Positions 13,358-21,265 of a stretch of 21,265 bases of DNA are shown in pieces. The stretch lies in NCBI GenBank assembly GCA_945889365.1, contig CAMDBQ010000004.1:1-21265 (forward strand). Direction: 5' to 3'. Both the position numbers and the translations under genes were made by a program. The stretch's first letter is position 1. Each line of letters starts with the position of its first letter. Under the pieces are notes generated by a model that saw only the letters and a program-made list of their open reading frames with translations, made no database searches and had not been told where the DNA came from. This DNA is from Legionella genomosp. 1 (GTDB taxonomy: Bacteria > Pseudomonadota > Gammaproteobacteria > Legionellales > Legionellaceae).

Positions 13358-14095
13358 ATGTCCAAGCCCATCATTGAAATTAAAGGCTTAAAAAATTACC
13401 TTGGCGGCCAGTGGGTACACACTGATGTGAACCTCACGGTCAATAAAGGTGAAATACTCGCCATTATTGGCGGCAGCGGCAGTGGTAAAACCACTATTTT
13501 ACGCAGCATTCTGATGTTATTAAAACCAACGGCCGGTTCCATCCATGTTTTTGGCGAAGACCTCAACCAACTCGATGAACATGGCGCAAATGTCATTCGC
13601 AGACGCTGGGGAATGCTTTTTCAACACAGCGCCCTATTTTCAGTAATGACTGTATTGGAAAATATTATGTTTCCCATGCAGGAACTGGCTCACCTGGATC
13701 CACAATTCATGAAAGAATTGGCCTTGCTAAAAATTTCCCTGGTAGGCTTACCCATGGACACCGCAAGTAAATACCCATCTGAATTGAGCGGTGGGATGCA
13801 ACGACGCGCCGCCGCAGCTCGTGCAATCGCCATGGACCCCGAATTACTCTTTCTAGATGAGCCGACATCAGGCCTCGATCCGCTCAGTGCTAGACAATTT
13901 GATAAACTCATCGTTTTTTTGCGCGATACGCTAAATTTGACCATTGTCATCGTGAGCCATGATATGGAATCGCTCAAACGAACCACTGATCGAGTCGCAT
14001 TTATAGGGGAAGGGACAGTCTTAAGCGTGCAACCAATCGATGAATTAATGAAAAACAAACATCCATTGATTGCTGATTACTTCAGTAAAACTTAA
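13358..14095 (+). CDS. MlaF-type ABC transporter ATP-binding protein
   Basis: A 245-residue ATPase driving the MCE transporter on the cytoplasmic face. Walker A is GGSGSGKTT (38-46), Q-loop MLFQH near 90, signature LSGGMQRR (143-150), Walker B LLFLDEPTSGLDP (163-175) and switch His201. LSGGMQRRAAAARAIAMDPE is typical of the MlaF group. The start is supported by AAGGGG 7 nt upstream of the ATG, and only 1 nt separates it from the permease stop, so the two are translationally linked. Length is normal, though the C-terminal extension that docks MlaF dimers in E. coli looks short. Confidence 0.95.
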   Translation: MSKPIIEIKGLKNYLGGQWVHTDVNLTVNKGEILAIIGGSGSGKTTILRSILMLLKPTAGSIHVFGEDLNQLDEHGANVIRRRWGMLFQHSALFSVMTVLENIMFPMQELAHLDPQFMKELALLKISLVGLPMDTASKYPSELSGGMQRRAAAARAIAMDPELLFLDEPTSGLDPLSARQFDKLIVFLRDTLNLTIVIVSHDMESLKRTTDRVAFIGEGTVLSVQPIDELMKNKHPLIADYFSKT

Positions 14096-14128
14096 ACTAA
14101 TGGAATTATAAGAAAGGAGACCTAAACC

Positions 14129-14992
14129 TTGGAAGCGAAAACGAATTATTTTATCGTCGGCTTATCTGTACTCATTCTCGCAACAGGATTGTTGGTTGCG
14201 GCACTTTGGCTTTCCGTCGGGTTTGACAAAAAAAAATACAACACCTTCACGGTCTACATGCGTGAGGCCGTATCAGGGTTAACAGCAGAATCCCCCGTCA
14301 AATACAATGGTGTGAAGGTTGGCTTTATTTCTTTAATTCAGCTAAATGACCATGATCCCCAGCAAGTAAAATTACAAATTCAGGTTGAGGAAGGAACACC
14401 GATTACAACCAGCACAAAAGCCACATTGGTGGCCCAAGGCATTACAGGGGCAACTTATTTAGGCTTAACGGCCAGTTCTTCAACGTTTATTCCCTTACAA
14501 AAAACGGCCGATGAACCCTACCCTGTCATCCCTTACAAAACGTCATTTTTTTATGAGCTTGAAAAAAATATTACCGATGCAACGACGGGAATCAACCGTA
14601 TTTTTGATAAAGAAAATGCTCAACATCTAAAAAAATCTCTCGATAATCTCGAAAAAATATCGACGATGATTGAACAAAACAATGCAAATCTAAATAAAAG
14701 TCTTGAAGGTTTGCCCCAGCTTATCACTGAGCTCAAGAGCAGTGCGCATCAATTTAATGATACATCCCGCGATATCTCGGCTGCAGGTGCACAGCTTTCA
14801 TCCACCATGCGCGCCGGCCGAAACAGCATTGACAAAATTTCACAACAAGCCATACCACCTGCCGTATTGTTGTTACGCCGCCTGGATTCGATTGCCGCCA
14901 ACCTTGAAAAAGTCAGCGCTGAAATGCGACAAAATCCGGCCGTTATGATTCGCGGCAGTGCCTCACCAAAACCAGGACCGGGAGAACGATAA
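14129..14992 (+). CDS. MCE (MlaD-type) substrate-binding protein, TTG start
   Basis: A 287-residue periplasmic lipid-binding subunit anchored by one N-terminal helix (about 8-28, YFIVGLSVLILATGLLVAAL). One MCE domain follows (about 38-120: FTVYMREAVSGLTAESPVKY, then NGVKVGFI...VTLVAQGITGATYLGL), then a long helical, partly coiled-coil region (150-260). MCE proteins form hexameric rings with the permease. The start is TTG: AAGGAG at 14114-14119 is 9 nt upstream, the product then begins MEAKTNYFIVG as family members do, and no ATG is nearby. The length exceeds the 183 residues of E. coli MlaD and fits the single-MCE proteins with a helical tail. The stop overlaps the next start (TAATG). Confidence 0.92.
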   Translation: MEAKTNYFIVGLSVLILATGLLVAALWLSVGFDKKKYNTFTVYMREAVSGLTAESPVKYNGVKVGFISLIQLNDHDPQQVKLQIQVEEGTPITTSTKATLVAQGITGATYLGLTASSSTFIPLQKTADEPYPVIPYKTSFFYELEKNITDATTGINRIFDKENAQHLKKSLDNLEKISTMIEQNNANLNKSLEGLPQLITELKSSAHQFNDTSRDISAAGAQLSSTMRAGRNSIDKISQQAIPPAVLLLRRLDSIAANLEKVSAEMRQNPAVMIRGSASPKPGPGER

Positions 14993-15603
14993 TGAATAAC
15001 ATCAAAATAACACTATTATTAAGTGCCTATTGGCTATTAACTGCCTGCTCACCCATCAAGAACGCAGTCACCGATCAATATAAACTAGAACGCTTCAGTA
15101 CAAAAAAAATGGCGGAGAAACAGATGCATCGCTCGTTGTTAATCTCCCTACCCGATGCGATTGCCGGCTATCAAACAGAACAGATGCTCTATACTGACAA
15201 GCCATTCGAACTCAGTAATTTTGCCCATAGCGCGTGGATCAGCAGTCCTGCAAATATGCTGTATCCCTTAATCACTCAAAGCTTGCAACACAGTCATTAT
15301 TTTTACGCGGTTGCATCAGGCCCGGACGCGGATAAAACTGACTATCGCATAGACACCCAGGTTATTGAGCTACAACAAAATTTTCTGACCAAGCCCAGCA
15401 AAGTAGTGCTAGTCGTCAACGCGGTACTAACCCATATCGCAGATAATCGCGTGGTTGCCTCACGCATCATCAGTGAACGTGTCACCTGCCCTGAAGACAC
15501 CCCTTATGGCGGTGTAGTTGCAGCGAATAAAGCAGCCTTTGCGTTTACATCCAAGTTAACCGACTTTGTGGTTACAAATGTAAATAGGGATGGCGTGGAG
15601 TAA
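14992..15603 (+). CDS. ABC-type transport auxiliary lipoprotein (PqiC-like)
   Basis: A 203-residue outer-membrane lipoprotein candidate. The signal peptide ends in the lipobox LLTAC (Cys19). The mature part has the pattern of the auxiliary lipoprotein family (PqiC/DUF330 type): LLISLPDAIAGYQTEQMLY, ELSNFAHSAWISSPANMLYP, then YRIDTQVIELQQNF and a strand-rich C-terminus. In E. coli PqiC works with the MCE protein PqiB; by position this protein should be the outer-membrane contact of the MCE system just upstream. GGGAGA precedes the ATG and it shares one base with the MCE stop. It is the last gene of the transporter operon; 134 nt follow before pal. Confidence 0.88.
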   Translation: MNNIKITLLLSAYWLLTACSPIKNAVTDQYKLERFSTKKMAEKQMHRSLLISLPDAIAGYQTEQMLYTDKPFELSNFAHSAWISSPANMLYPLITQSLQHSHYFYAVASGPDADKTDYRIDTQVIELQQNFLTKPSKVVLVVNAVLTHIADNRVVASRIISERVTCPEDTPYGGVVAANKAAFAFTSKLTDFVVTNVNRDGVE

Positions 15604-15737
15604 AAACACAGGCTGCGACGAACAAATCCACATGTAATGCTAAAAAAAACCAAATGGCTAATAGCGAAAAAATCAAAACGATTATACAATAGAGCGCGTA
15701 TCCAATGCGTTTCAATTCAAATTTAAGGAAATAGAGA

Positions 15738-16262
15738 ATGAACACCAGATCACTTGTAAAATTAGGGCTCGTAGCCTCTTGCGTTATTTTGTTTGCTGCT
15801 TGCTCAAAAACACCTGGTAGTGCTGATGGCATGGGTGCTGAAGGAGGGTTGTCTGCTCACGGGCTAGGACAATCAGGCGGTTTCGCAGGCCAAGAAGCGG
15901 GTGAAATGTATACCACTCAAGCTCCACATAACCAAATTTATCTGTTTGCTTATGACAATAGCGCATTGGAAAACAAATACGTTCCATCCGTCAATGCTCA
16001 AGCTGACTATCTGAAATCACATCCAGGTGCTCGTGTATTGATAGCTGGTAATACCGATGAACGCGGCAGCCGTGAATATAACGTTGCATTAGGTGAGCAT
16101 CGTGCTAACACCGTTGCTGATATCATGCGTATGGCCGGTGTTGACCGACAACAAGTTCGCGTAGTCAGCTATGGTAAAGAACGCCCTGCTAACTTAGGAC
16201 ATGATGAAGCATCTCACGCTCAAAATCGACGCGTAGAGCTAACATTTGAGGCTACAAGATGA
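15738..16262 (+). CDS. pal: Peptidoglycan-associated lipoprotein Pal
   Basis: A 174-residue outer-membrane lipoprotein that binds peptidoglycan and links it to the Tol system during cell constriction. The signal peptide ends in the lipobox FAAC (Cys22), followed by a Gly-rich linker (about 27-55). The OmpA-like domain spans 65-172, with the diaminopimelate-binding pattern NTDERGSREYNVALGEHRA and the C-terminal VSYGKERPA...AQNRRVEL. The start has AAGGAAA upstream. tolB, usually next to pal, is not in the window; instead an MCE transporter operon precedes it. The TGA overlaps the cpoB start as ATGA. The 134-nt gap holds a possible TACAAT (15685-15690) without a clear -35. Confidence 0.97.
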   Translation: MNTRSLVKLGLVASCVILFAACSKTPGSADGMGAEGGLSAHGLGQSGGFAGQEAGEMYTTQAPHNQIYLFAYDNSALENKYVPSVNAQADYLKSHPGARVLIAGNTDERGSREYNVALGEHRANTVADIMRMAGVDRQQVRVVSYGKERPANLGHDEASHAQNRRVELTFEATR

Positions 16263-17122
16263 TTCAAAAACTCCTGCTTGCTGCATGTTTTTGCGCATGT
16301 CTACTCCCTTTCAACGCGTTTAGCGAAGCAGAGGTAGTTGATGATAGCGCAAATTTTGCACTTCTAGAGGAACAACAGGCGGCTTATGAGTCGCCTGTTG
16401 CTAATGAGGATCGTGATCCATACAACGACTCCTCACGTGAGCCAGCCCTGGCTAAAGATGATTCAACCAATAATAATAGCAATGCCAGCCTATTGGATAA
16501 AATTCAAGGCCTACAACAGGAAGTACAAGAGCTTCGAGGTCAACTAGACGTGCAAGCCCATGAACTAAAATTGTTACAAGAACAACAATTATCTTTTTAC
16601 AAAGATCTGGATGCACGCTTGCGTGTTGTCAGCATCGATGATAAACCTACGGCCACTTCACCTACAACAGCCGTAGATGTACAACCCTCATCCGCATTTA
16701 CACCAACCATTCAGCCTGTCATTGGCACAGGGCGAGCCAATCCTGCCGATGAGCAAATCAGCTATCTTGCCGCCTATGAGCTGGTTAAAAATAAACATTT
16801 TGATGAAGCATTACTGGCCATGCACACGTTTGTAACGAAATACCCACATGGTGGATATACCGCCAATGCTGAATATTGGCTTGGTGAATTGTATATGGTC
16901 AAAAAAAATTACCCTCAAGCCATTGAGCATTTCGAGGTGGTGTTGCGAGAGTTCCCATCTTCGAGCAAAGGTGCTGCAAGCCTGCTAAAAATCGGGTACG
17001 CGCTAGCCGCATCAGGAAAAACAGTCGAAGCCCGCGCGAAATTGCAGGAGGTTGTAAAAACCTATCCTGACACCAGCACTGCCAAACTGGCAACCGCAAA
17101 ATTAGACTCATTAAAAAACTGA
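16259..17122 (+). CDS. cpoB: Cell division coordinator CpoB (YbgF)
   Basis: A 287-residue periplasmic protein. The signal peptide spans about 1-22 (LLLAACFCACLLPFNAFS). A coiled coil that trimerises the protein lies at ~78-122 (LDKIQGLQQEVQELRGQLDV). A low-complexity linker follows, then TPR repeats at ~165-285, with FDEALLAMHTFVTKYP, YPQAIEHFEVVLREFP and VEARAKLQEVVKTYP. CpoB couples peptidoglycan synthesis to Tol-driven outer-membrane constriction, and the pal-cpoB order is the conserved one. The ATG overlaps the pal stop by 4 bp and its own TGA overlaps the queE ATG by one base. Confidence 0.94.
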   Translation: MIQKLLLAACFCACLLPFNAFSEAEVVDDSANFALLEEQQAAYESPVANEDRDPYNDSSREPALAKDDSTNNNSNASLLDKIQGLQQEVQELRGQLDVQAHELKLLQEQQLSFYKDLDARLRVVSIDDKPTATSPTTAVDVQPSSAFTPTIQPVIGTGRANPADEQISYLAAYELVKNKHFDEALLAMHTFVTKYPHGGYTANAEYWLGELYMVKKNYPQAIEHFEVVLREFPSSSKGAASLLKIGYALAASGKTVEARAKLQEVVKTYPDTSTAKLATAKLDSLKN

Positions 17123-17763
17123 TGAAATCCTTACGCATTACTGAAATCTTTCATTCTTTACAAGGCGAGTCAGTCACTGTGGGCTTGCCTACCGTCTTTG
17201 TTCGCTTGACCGGCTGCCCTCTTCGCTGTCAATACTGTGACACAGCCTATGCCTTTACCGGCGGAAAACCAGTGGCCATGGATGATATCCTCGCACGCAT
17301 TGCAGCATTTGAGTGTAAACATGTTTGTGTAACCGGCGGCGAGCCGTTGGCGCAACCCGGCTGCATGGATTTGCTGAAGCACTTGTGTGATACAGGACAT
17401 TCTGTATCGCTGGAAACCAGTGGCGCACGTGATATCGCCGCTGTTGACCCGCGTGTTATGATTGTGATGGATTTAAAAACCCCTGATTCCGGTGAGTGTG
17501 AAAAAAATATGCTGACCAATATTCCATATCTCAAGCCTACAGATCAAATTAAATTTGTGTTGTGTAGTCGCGAAGATTACCAATGGGCCTGCAGCATGAT
17601 CACAGAGCACCATCTGACTGAGCATGCACACATTCTTTTCTCGCCCAGCTGGAACCAGCTAAATCCAACAACACTGGCCGACTGGATTATACAAGACCGA
17701 TTACCGGTTCGTTTTCAGCTACAATTACATAAAATTTTATGGAATGACGCCCCGGGACACTAG
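17122..17763 (+). CDS. queE: 7-carboxy-7-deazaguanine synthase QueE
   Basis: A 213-residue radical-SAM enzyme that converts carboxytetrahydropterin to 7-carboxy-7-deazaguanine in queuosine biosynthesis. The [4Fe-4S] cluster motif is C-x3-C-x2-C at Cys32, Cys36 and Cys39 (GCPLRCQYCDT). Also visible are the QueE N-terminus ITEIFHSLQGES, the SAM-binding VTGGEPL near 70-76 and LETSG near 95. The length suits a compact bacterial QueE. It starts on the last base of the cpoB stop; pal-cpoB-queE is a common gammaproteobacterial order. Other queuosine genes are not in the window. Confidence 0.96.
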   Translation: MKSLRITEIFHSLQGESVTVGLPTVFVRLTGCPLRCQYCDTAYAFTGGKPVAMDDILARIAAFECKHVCVTGGEPLAQPGCMDLLKHLCDTGHSVSLETSGARDIAAVDPRVMIVMDLKTPDSGECEKNMLTNIPYLKPTDQIKFVLCSREDYQWACSMITEHHLTEHAHILFSPSWNQLNPTTLADWIIQDRLPVRFQLQLHKILWNDAPGH

Positions 17764-17773
17764 GAGAACACCC

Positions 17774-18721
17774 ATGCCATGGTTCGCTCAAGCACCAGCC
17801 AATATTGCCTTGATTAAATACATGGGGAAAAAAGACCCTGCGAGAAATTTACCCGACAATCCGTCTTTGTCATATTCGTTGGATAATCTACTCACCAACG
17901 TATCGATGGAAGCGTATCCTGGCAAAAAAGATGTATGGGAGCCTTTAAATAGTCCCGGAGCAGAACCATTTACTTTATCTACTGCCGCACAAGAACGCTT
18001 TTTACGTCATCTTGCCAACCTGAAAACATACTTTAAATATACTGGCTCATTTATTGTGCGTTCCAGCAATAACTTTCCACACAGCAGTGGGCTCGCCAGT
18101 TCGGCGTCCAGTTTTGCAGCGCTGACCAAGTGCGCCGCATTGGCCTTAAGTGAGTTAACACACAGCCCTCTTCCATCCATTGAAACCCAGGCAGCACTCA
18201 GCCGTCAGGGCTCAGGATCGTCTTGCCGTTCTTTTTTTTCACCATGGGCGCTATGGGAAGATGATACCGTTAAAACCGTTGAATTGCCTTATATGCAATT
18301 ACGCCATGAAGTGATTGTTATCAGCAAAGATGAAAAAGAAGTTTCATCCAGTGCCGCACATCAGCGAGTGACAACCAGTCCATTTTATGCAACACGGAGT
18401 GAGCGGGCCCGTCATAATCTAACGCTGTTGATGGATGCCTTTGCCGCAAAAGATTGGACCGCTGCATATCGGGTTTGCTGGCATGAATTTCAAGACATGC
18501 ATCATTTATTTTCTACTTGTGCTCCACCTTTTTCTTACATGACTGACCAGAGCAACGCCGTTTTAAAAATGCTTCAAGATCTATGGCAACGTGAAGGTGA
18601 TGGGCCGATCGTGACCATGGATGCCGGCCCTAACATCCATTTACTCTATCGCGAAGATCAGGCGGAAATGGCGATTCAATTCAAAAATGATTACCTGACA
18701 GGCAACTATGATCTCTTGTGA
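17774..18721 (+). CDS. mvaD: Diphosphomevalonate decarboxylase
   Basis: A 315-residue GHMP-fold enzyme that uses ATP to decarboxylate mevalonate diphosphate to IPP. The N-terminus PWFAQAPANIALIKYMGKKD is the family's substrate-binding start. PHSSGLASSAS (102-112) is the phosphate loop, RQGSGSSCRS with Arg152 is the counterpart of the substrate Arg, and MDAGPN with Asp283 is the catalytic Asp. I place the start at ATG 17774 rather than at an in-frame ATG 30 nt upstream, because TAGGAG, overlapping the queE stop, is 7 nt before it and the product then begins in the conserved way. It overlaps the mevalonate kinase gene by 14 bp. Confidence 0.95.
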   Translation: MPWFAQAPANIALIKYMGKKDPARNLPDNPSLSYSLDNLLTNVSMEAYPGKKDVWEPLNSPGAEPFTLSTAAQERFLRHLANLKTYFKYTGSFIVRSSNNFPHSSGLASSASSFAALTKCAALALSELTHSPLPSIETQAALSRQGSGSSCRSFFSPWALWEDDTVKTVELPYMQLRHEVIVISKDEKEVSSSAAHQRVTTSPFYATRSERARHNLTLLMDAFAAKDWTAAYRVCWHEFQDMHHLFSTCAPPFSYMTDQSNAVLKMLQDLWQREGDGPIVTMDAGPNIHLLYREDQAEMAIQFKNDYLTGNYDLL

Positions 18722-19583
18722 TTTTGAAACCACGACTCATGGCAAATGGATCCTAGCTGGCGAACACGCCGTACTTCGCGGACATCCGGCGCTGGTTTTT
18801 CCCATCAACGAGAAAAAACTGACCCTGTACTTTCATCCATCGAAATCGGGATTAACTGCTGATTATGCAGGCGATGCAGGCTCGGATATGGAGCAGTTGT
18901 TTTGGAACGTACTCGAACATGGTATACAAATTTTTGGTCATCCATTAGATGATGTCCATGGACATTTTCATTTGCAAAGCAATATCCCCATAGGCGTAGG
19001 AATGGGCGCCTCTGCCGCACTCTGCGTTGCCATAGCCCGCTGGTTTTCATCCCAACATATGCTGACAACACTTGAGATCGAACATTTCGCAATAGAACTG
19101 GAACATCTTTTCCATGGCCAAAGCAGTGGCCTGGATATTGCAGGCGTTGCCGCCACCACCGGTATTTATTTTCAGAAAGGGATTGCCCTCCCCATCAAAC
19201 AAACCTGGCAACCACGGTGGTTTTTGTCAACATGTGGACAGGTGGGCATGACATCACCGTGCATTAAGGCCGTACAGGCATTATGGCAGTCTAACCCGAC
19301 GCGCGCCGCAGCAATTGATCAGCAAATGCATACTAGCGTGCTGACCGCTCGCACAGCGCTTGAAGATGAGAATATGTCACAGCTCGCTAAAGCCATTAAC
19401 ACAGCAGCCGAGTGTTTCCAACAATGGGGCTTAATCAGCACCAGTCTGCAACACCACATGCAAACACTCCGTAATGCCGGCGCCATTGCCGTTAAACCCA
19501 CCGGTTCGGGTGGTGGAGGCTATGTAATAAGCTTGTGGACTGATACGCCCTGCAACACTCCCATTGACTTCATTTTAGGGTAA
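18708..19583 (+). CDS. mvk: Mevalonate kinase
   Basis: A 291-residue GHMP kinase that phosphorylates mevalonate at the 5-hydroxyl. Motif 1 is GKWILAGEHAVLRGHPAL (12-29). Motif 2 is PIGVGMGASAAL (94-105). HGQSSGLD (136-143) carries the catalytic Asp143, a form (HGxxSGxD) typical of mevalonate kinases rather than phosphomevalonate kinases. Motif 3 is KPTGSGGGGYVISL (263-276). The ATG lies within the end of mvaD (14-bp overlap) and has no strong Shine-Dalgarno, so translation is likely coupled. It is the last gene of the pal-cpoB-queE-mvaD run and is convergent, 31 nt away, with the membrane protein at 19615. Confidence 0.94.
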   Translation: MISCDFETTTHGKWILAGEHAVLRGHPALVFPINEKKLTLYFHPSKSGLTADYAGDAGSDMEQLFWNVLEHGIQIFGHPLDDVHGHFHLQSNIPIGVGMGASAALCVAIARWFSSQHMLTTLEIEHFAIELEHLFHGQSSGLDIAGVAATTGIYFQKGIALPIKQTWQPRWFLSTCGQVGMTSPCIKAVQALWQSNPTRAAAIDQQMHTSVLTARTALEDENMSQLAKAINTAAECFQQWGLISTSLQHHMQTLRNAGAIAVKPTGSGGGGYVISLWTDTPCNTPIDFILG

Positions 19584-19614
19584 GACAAATTAGTGTTTTT
19601 GTTCCACTCATGAT

Positions 19615-21171
19615 TCAGGGCGACAAAGTTACGATATCACCCGGCAATGGAGGTGGTTTAGGCTTCCATCCTTCCAGCATCGATCCGTACATCATCATTA
19701 ACGCTACGGCAAGCATCAGCAGCGGCAACCCAAGGTGAATCGGGAAGAAAACCAGCAAGACAAAGGCTGATGTGGGGATTAGGGTTTCACTTAAGACCTG
19801 TTGAATGAGCGCTTTTTTGTGATAAGCAATCATATCTTGTCGGTGTTGCGTTTTTTTGTAAGACTGCAATTTCTGTAATTTTTCAATCTCAGTGGTTGTT
19901 GTCACTGAATGATAAGCAACCGTCAATGCAAACGATAATGCGGAGCCGGTAATGCCTAAAATTAATGCGGTCGCAGGTAATATCGCTGTCGGAGGTAAAT
20001 AGAAGCTACACAATATGCTAAAAGACACAAATAAGCTAAGCGAATACCATAAATCATGATGGAACTGTTGTCCGGTATATTTCCATTCAAGTTCAGACTT
20101 ACTTCGAGCTTCAAATAGCACGGCAAGGTGCTCTTTCAGTACGTTTCGATCTGTTTCATCCTCTGTACGCAGTATTCTCGTTTTTAATGCGTTCATTTCT
20201 ATTTTTAGATGCTCAATTTCTGCATTATGTTCCGTTTCATTTTCCAGATAATTCCATGCCGTTAAGGTTAAATCGAATATCAGCATGGCGCCAGTTAAGA
20301 CATTGCCCATGTAGCCGAGCGAGCCACTGCCCACTAGCCAGTAAAAACAAGCCATGTTGGCTGTGGCCCAAAAGACATCATTTAAGATGTCAAATTTACG
20401 CTGTTCCCATTGAGTTTGGAATCGCTCGTATATGCCGATATCCAACTTTTTATCAGCATTGATCCACGTGCCTTTGAGCGTACCTTCGGTTAATAAGTAC
20501 AAGTTAATGCCCAGGCGAAGATAATACAGTACAAAACTCATGTAACCGGTCACGGGCGAAACAGTAGAAAATACAGTATTTGCCTGTTGTGCGTGCCCCA
20601 TGCCTGCTGGAATTAAATCAAGTAGTGAGCGGTCAAGCCCCCCACCCCAAACCCAATTAAGTCGGTGATAGTTGACCGCCGACATTTGAGTTCTGATGTC
20701 TGTTAACCATTCTGCAGTTGTAAATCCGATCATGGCTTTGCCCATCAAGGGAGCTATGTAGTTTAACGCAATATATTTTGCAGGCCTGTCAGGGGATGCA
20801 CCGAGTTGCTCTTGTAAGTTTTGTTGGCATGATGTGCTCGCGCCCATAGGGGGGGTATCACCTAATCGAGAGAGTAAATGGGCGCATCGCTCCAGCTGTT
20901 TCCCGCGTTCTCGTAGCATAGGTAGGTTTTGTTCATGTTTGTGCAGTTCCCATTCTTCGTTTATCAGATTAACCATATGCAAGAGTTCTTCTTCAAGTGC
21001 CTTACGTTGGTATTCGTTTTTGTGTCGGAACTCGCTCGGATCAATCTCAGCTAATCGGCTGCCATATATTTTAATCGAGCGGGCAATGGGTTTAGGGGAT
21101 CTGACTATCGATACTAAATCTACCGTGGGGTACGGATCATAGGGTGCGCTATGAAAAAAGGAATTAGCCAT
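19615..21171 (-). CDS. Multi-pass membrane protein with coiled coils, unknown function
   Basis: A 518-residue protein. A charged helical, coiled-coil-like N-terminal part (about 45-105) precedes hydrophobic stretches near 133-150, 208-230, 266-307, 375-425 and 463-498. A second charged coiled-coil region (310-365) lies between the membrane segments, and the C-terminus is proline-rich (WKPKPPPLPGD). I chose ATG 21171 (MANSFFHSAPYDPYP) over TTG 21189 because AAGGGG lies 9 nt before it. No enzymatic motif or named family is recognised. Large membrane/coiled-coil proteins without bacterial homologues beyond the order are common among secreted effectors of Legionellales, but nothing in the sequence proves secretion. 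It is transcribed alone, towards the mevalonate kinase gene. Confidence 0.8.
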   Translation of the reverse strand: MANSFFHSAPYDPYPTVDLVSIVRSPKPIARSIKIYGSRLAEIDPSEFRHKNEYQRKALEEELLHMVNLINEEWELHKHEQNLPMLRERGKQLERCAHLLSRLGDTPPMGASTSCQQNLQEQLGASPDRPAKYIALNYIAPLMGKAMIGFTTAEWLTDIRTQMSAVNYHRLNWVWGGGLDRSLLDLIPAGMGHAQQANTVFSTVSPVTGYMSFVLYYLRLGINLYLLTEGTLKGTWINADKKLDIGIYERFQTQWEQRKFDILNDVFWATANMACFYWLVGSGSLGYMGNVLTGAMLIFDLTLTAWNYLENETEHNAEIEHLKIEMNALKTRILRTEDETDRNVLKEHLAVLFEARSKSELEWKYTGQQFHHDLWYSLSLFVSFSILCSFYLPPTAILPATALILGITGSALSFALTVAYHSVTTTTEIEKLQKLQSYKKTQHRQDMIAYHKKALIQQVLSETLIPTSAFVLLVFFPIHLGLPLLMLAVALMMMYGSMLEGWKPKPPPLPGDIVTLSP

Positions 21172-21265
21172 GTTAATAAACCCCTTCAAACTTAGGTTGA
21201 GATAAGTTTCTGAGCATCCGAGCCGCGACCGTTAGGGAGTGTATGTTGATATCCAGTGAACACTC
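21172..21265 (-). other. Upstream region of the membrane protein gene, right edge
   Basis: Contains the AAGGGG ribosome site (about 21181-21186) and a GAGTGT...ACACTC inverted pair (21237-21242 and 21260-21265) at the very edge. No clear promoter is seen. Confidence 0.3.

Noticed and set aside
17744..17773. Upstream ATG for mvaD
   Set aside because: It adds ten unconserved residues, overlaps queE, and lacks the well-spaced Shine-Dalgarno that ATG 17774 has.

Overview
The window looks like a chromosome segment of a gammaproteobacterium of the Legionellales type (Legionella/Coxiella relatives). The basis is a clpB very close to the enterobacterial one, a Pal-CpoB cell-envelope pair, a MlaE-type lipid ABC transporter with a STAS-fused permease, and above all a nearly complete mevalonate pathway. 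That pathway is rare in gammaproteobacteria but established in Legionella and Coxiella. The genus assignment is inference.

Layout. Positions 3-179 hold the C-terminal end of a membrane protein, perhaps an OPT-family transporter. clpB follows on the minus strand (411-2987), with a textbook sigma-32 heat-shock promoter at 3022-3049. From about 3050 to 8640 lies an accessory, decaying stretch. It holds a c-type cytochrome peroxidase fragment, a second broken reading frame, a minus-strand gene with a possible U-box domain, and a 411-bp MITE-like element with ~50-bp terminal inverted repeats. It also holds a MazE/MazF-type toxin-antitoxin pair, a GTTGGGCC-type palindromic repeat family, a truncated membrane protein, a complete 1.7-kb IS (IS4 superfamily, probably IS1634-like), a Fic N-terminal fragment and a possible IS end. 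The stretch stops at tRNA-Arg(TCG) and tRNA-Lys(TTT).

From 8902 onward the sequence is dense, ordered and apparently core. The minus-strand operon fni - HMG-CoA reductase - GHMP kinase (probable phosphomevalonate kinase) has overlapping genes. Divergent from it is a plus-strand operon for STAS-MlaE permease, ATPase, MCE protein and auxiliary lipoprotein. It is followed by pal - cpoB - queE - mvaD - mevalonate kinase, again with overlapping or nearly touching genes. A 518-residue multi-pass membrane/coiled-coil protein of unknown function lies convergent at the right end.

How they work together. The two mevalonate blocks encode HMG-CoA reductase, mevalonate kinase, probable phosphomevalonate kinase, diphosphomevalonate decarboxylase and type 2 IPP isomerase. 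Together these make IPP and DMAPP from HMG-CoA; only HMG-CoA synthase and thiolase are not in view. The Mla-like transporter, Pal and CpoB all serve the envelope. The most noteworthy small-scale structure is in the IS: a perfect 12-bp hairpin puts the transposase Shine-Dalgarno in its loop and the start codon in its stem. The predicted native transcript starts inside the 5' arm, a layout resembling the IS10/IS50 mechanism that silences read-through transcripts.
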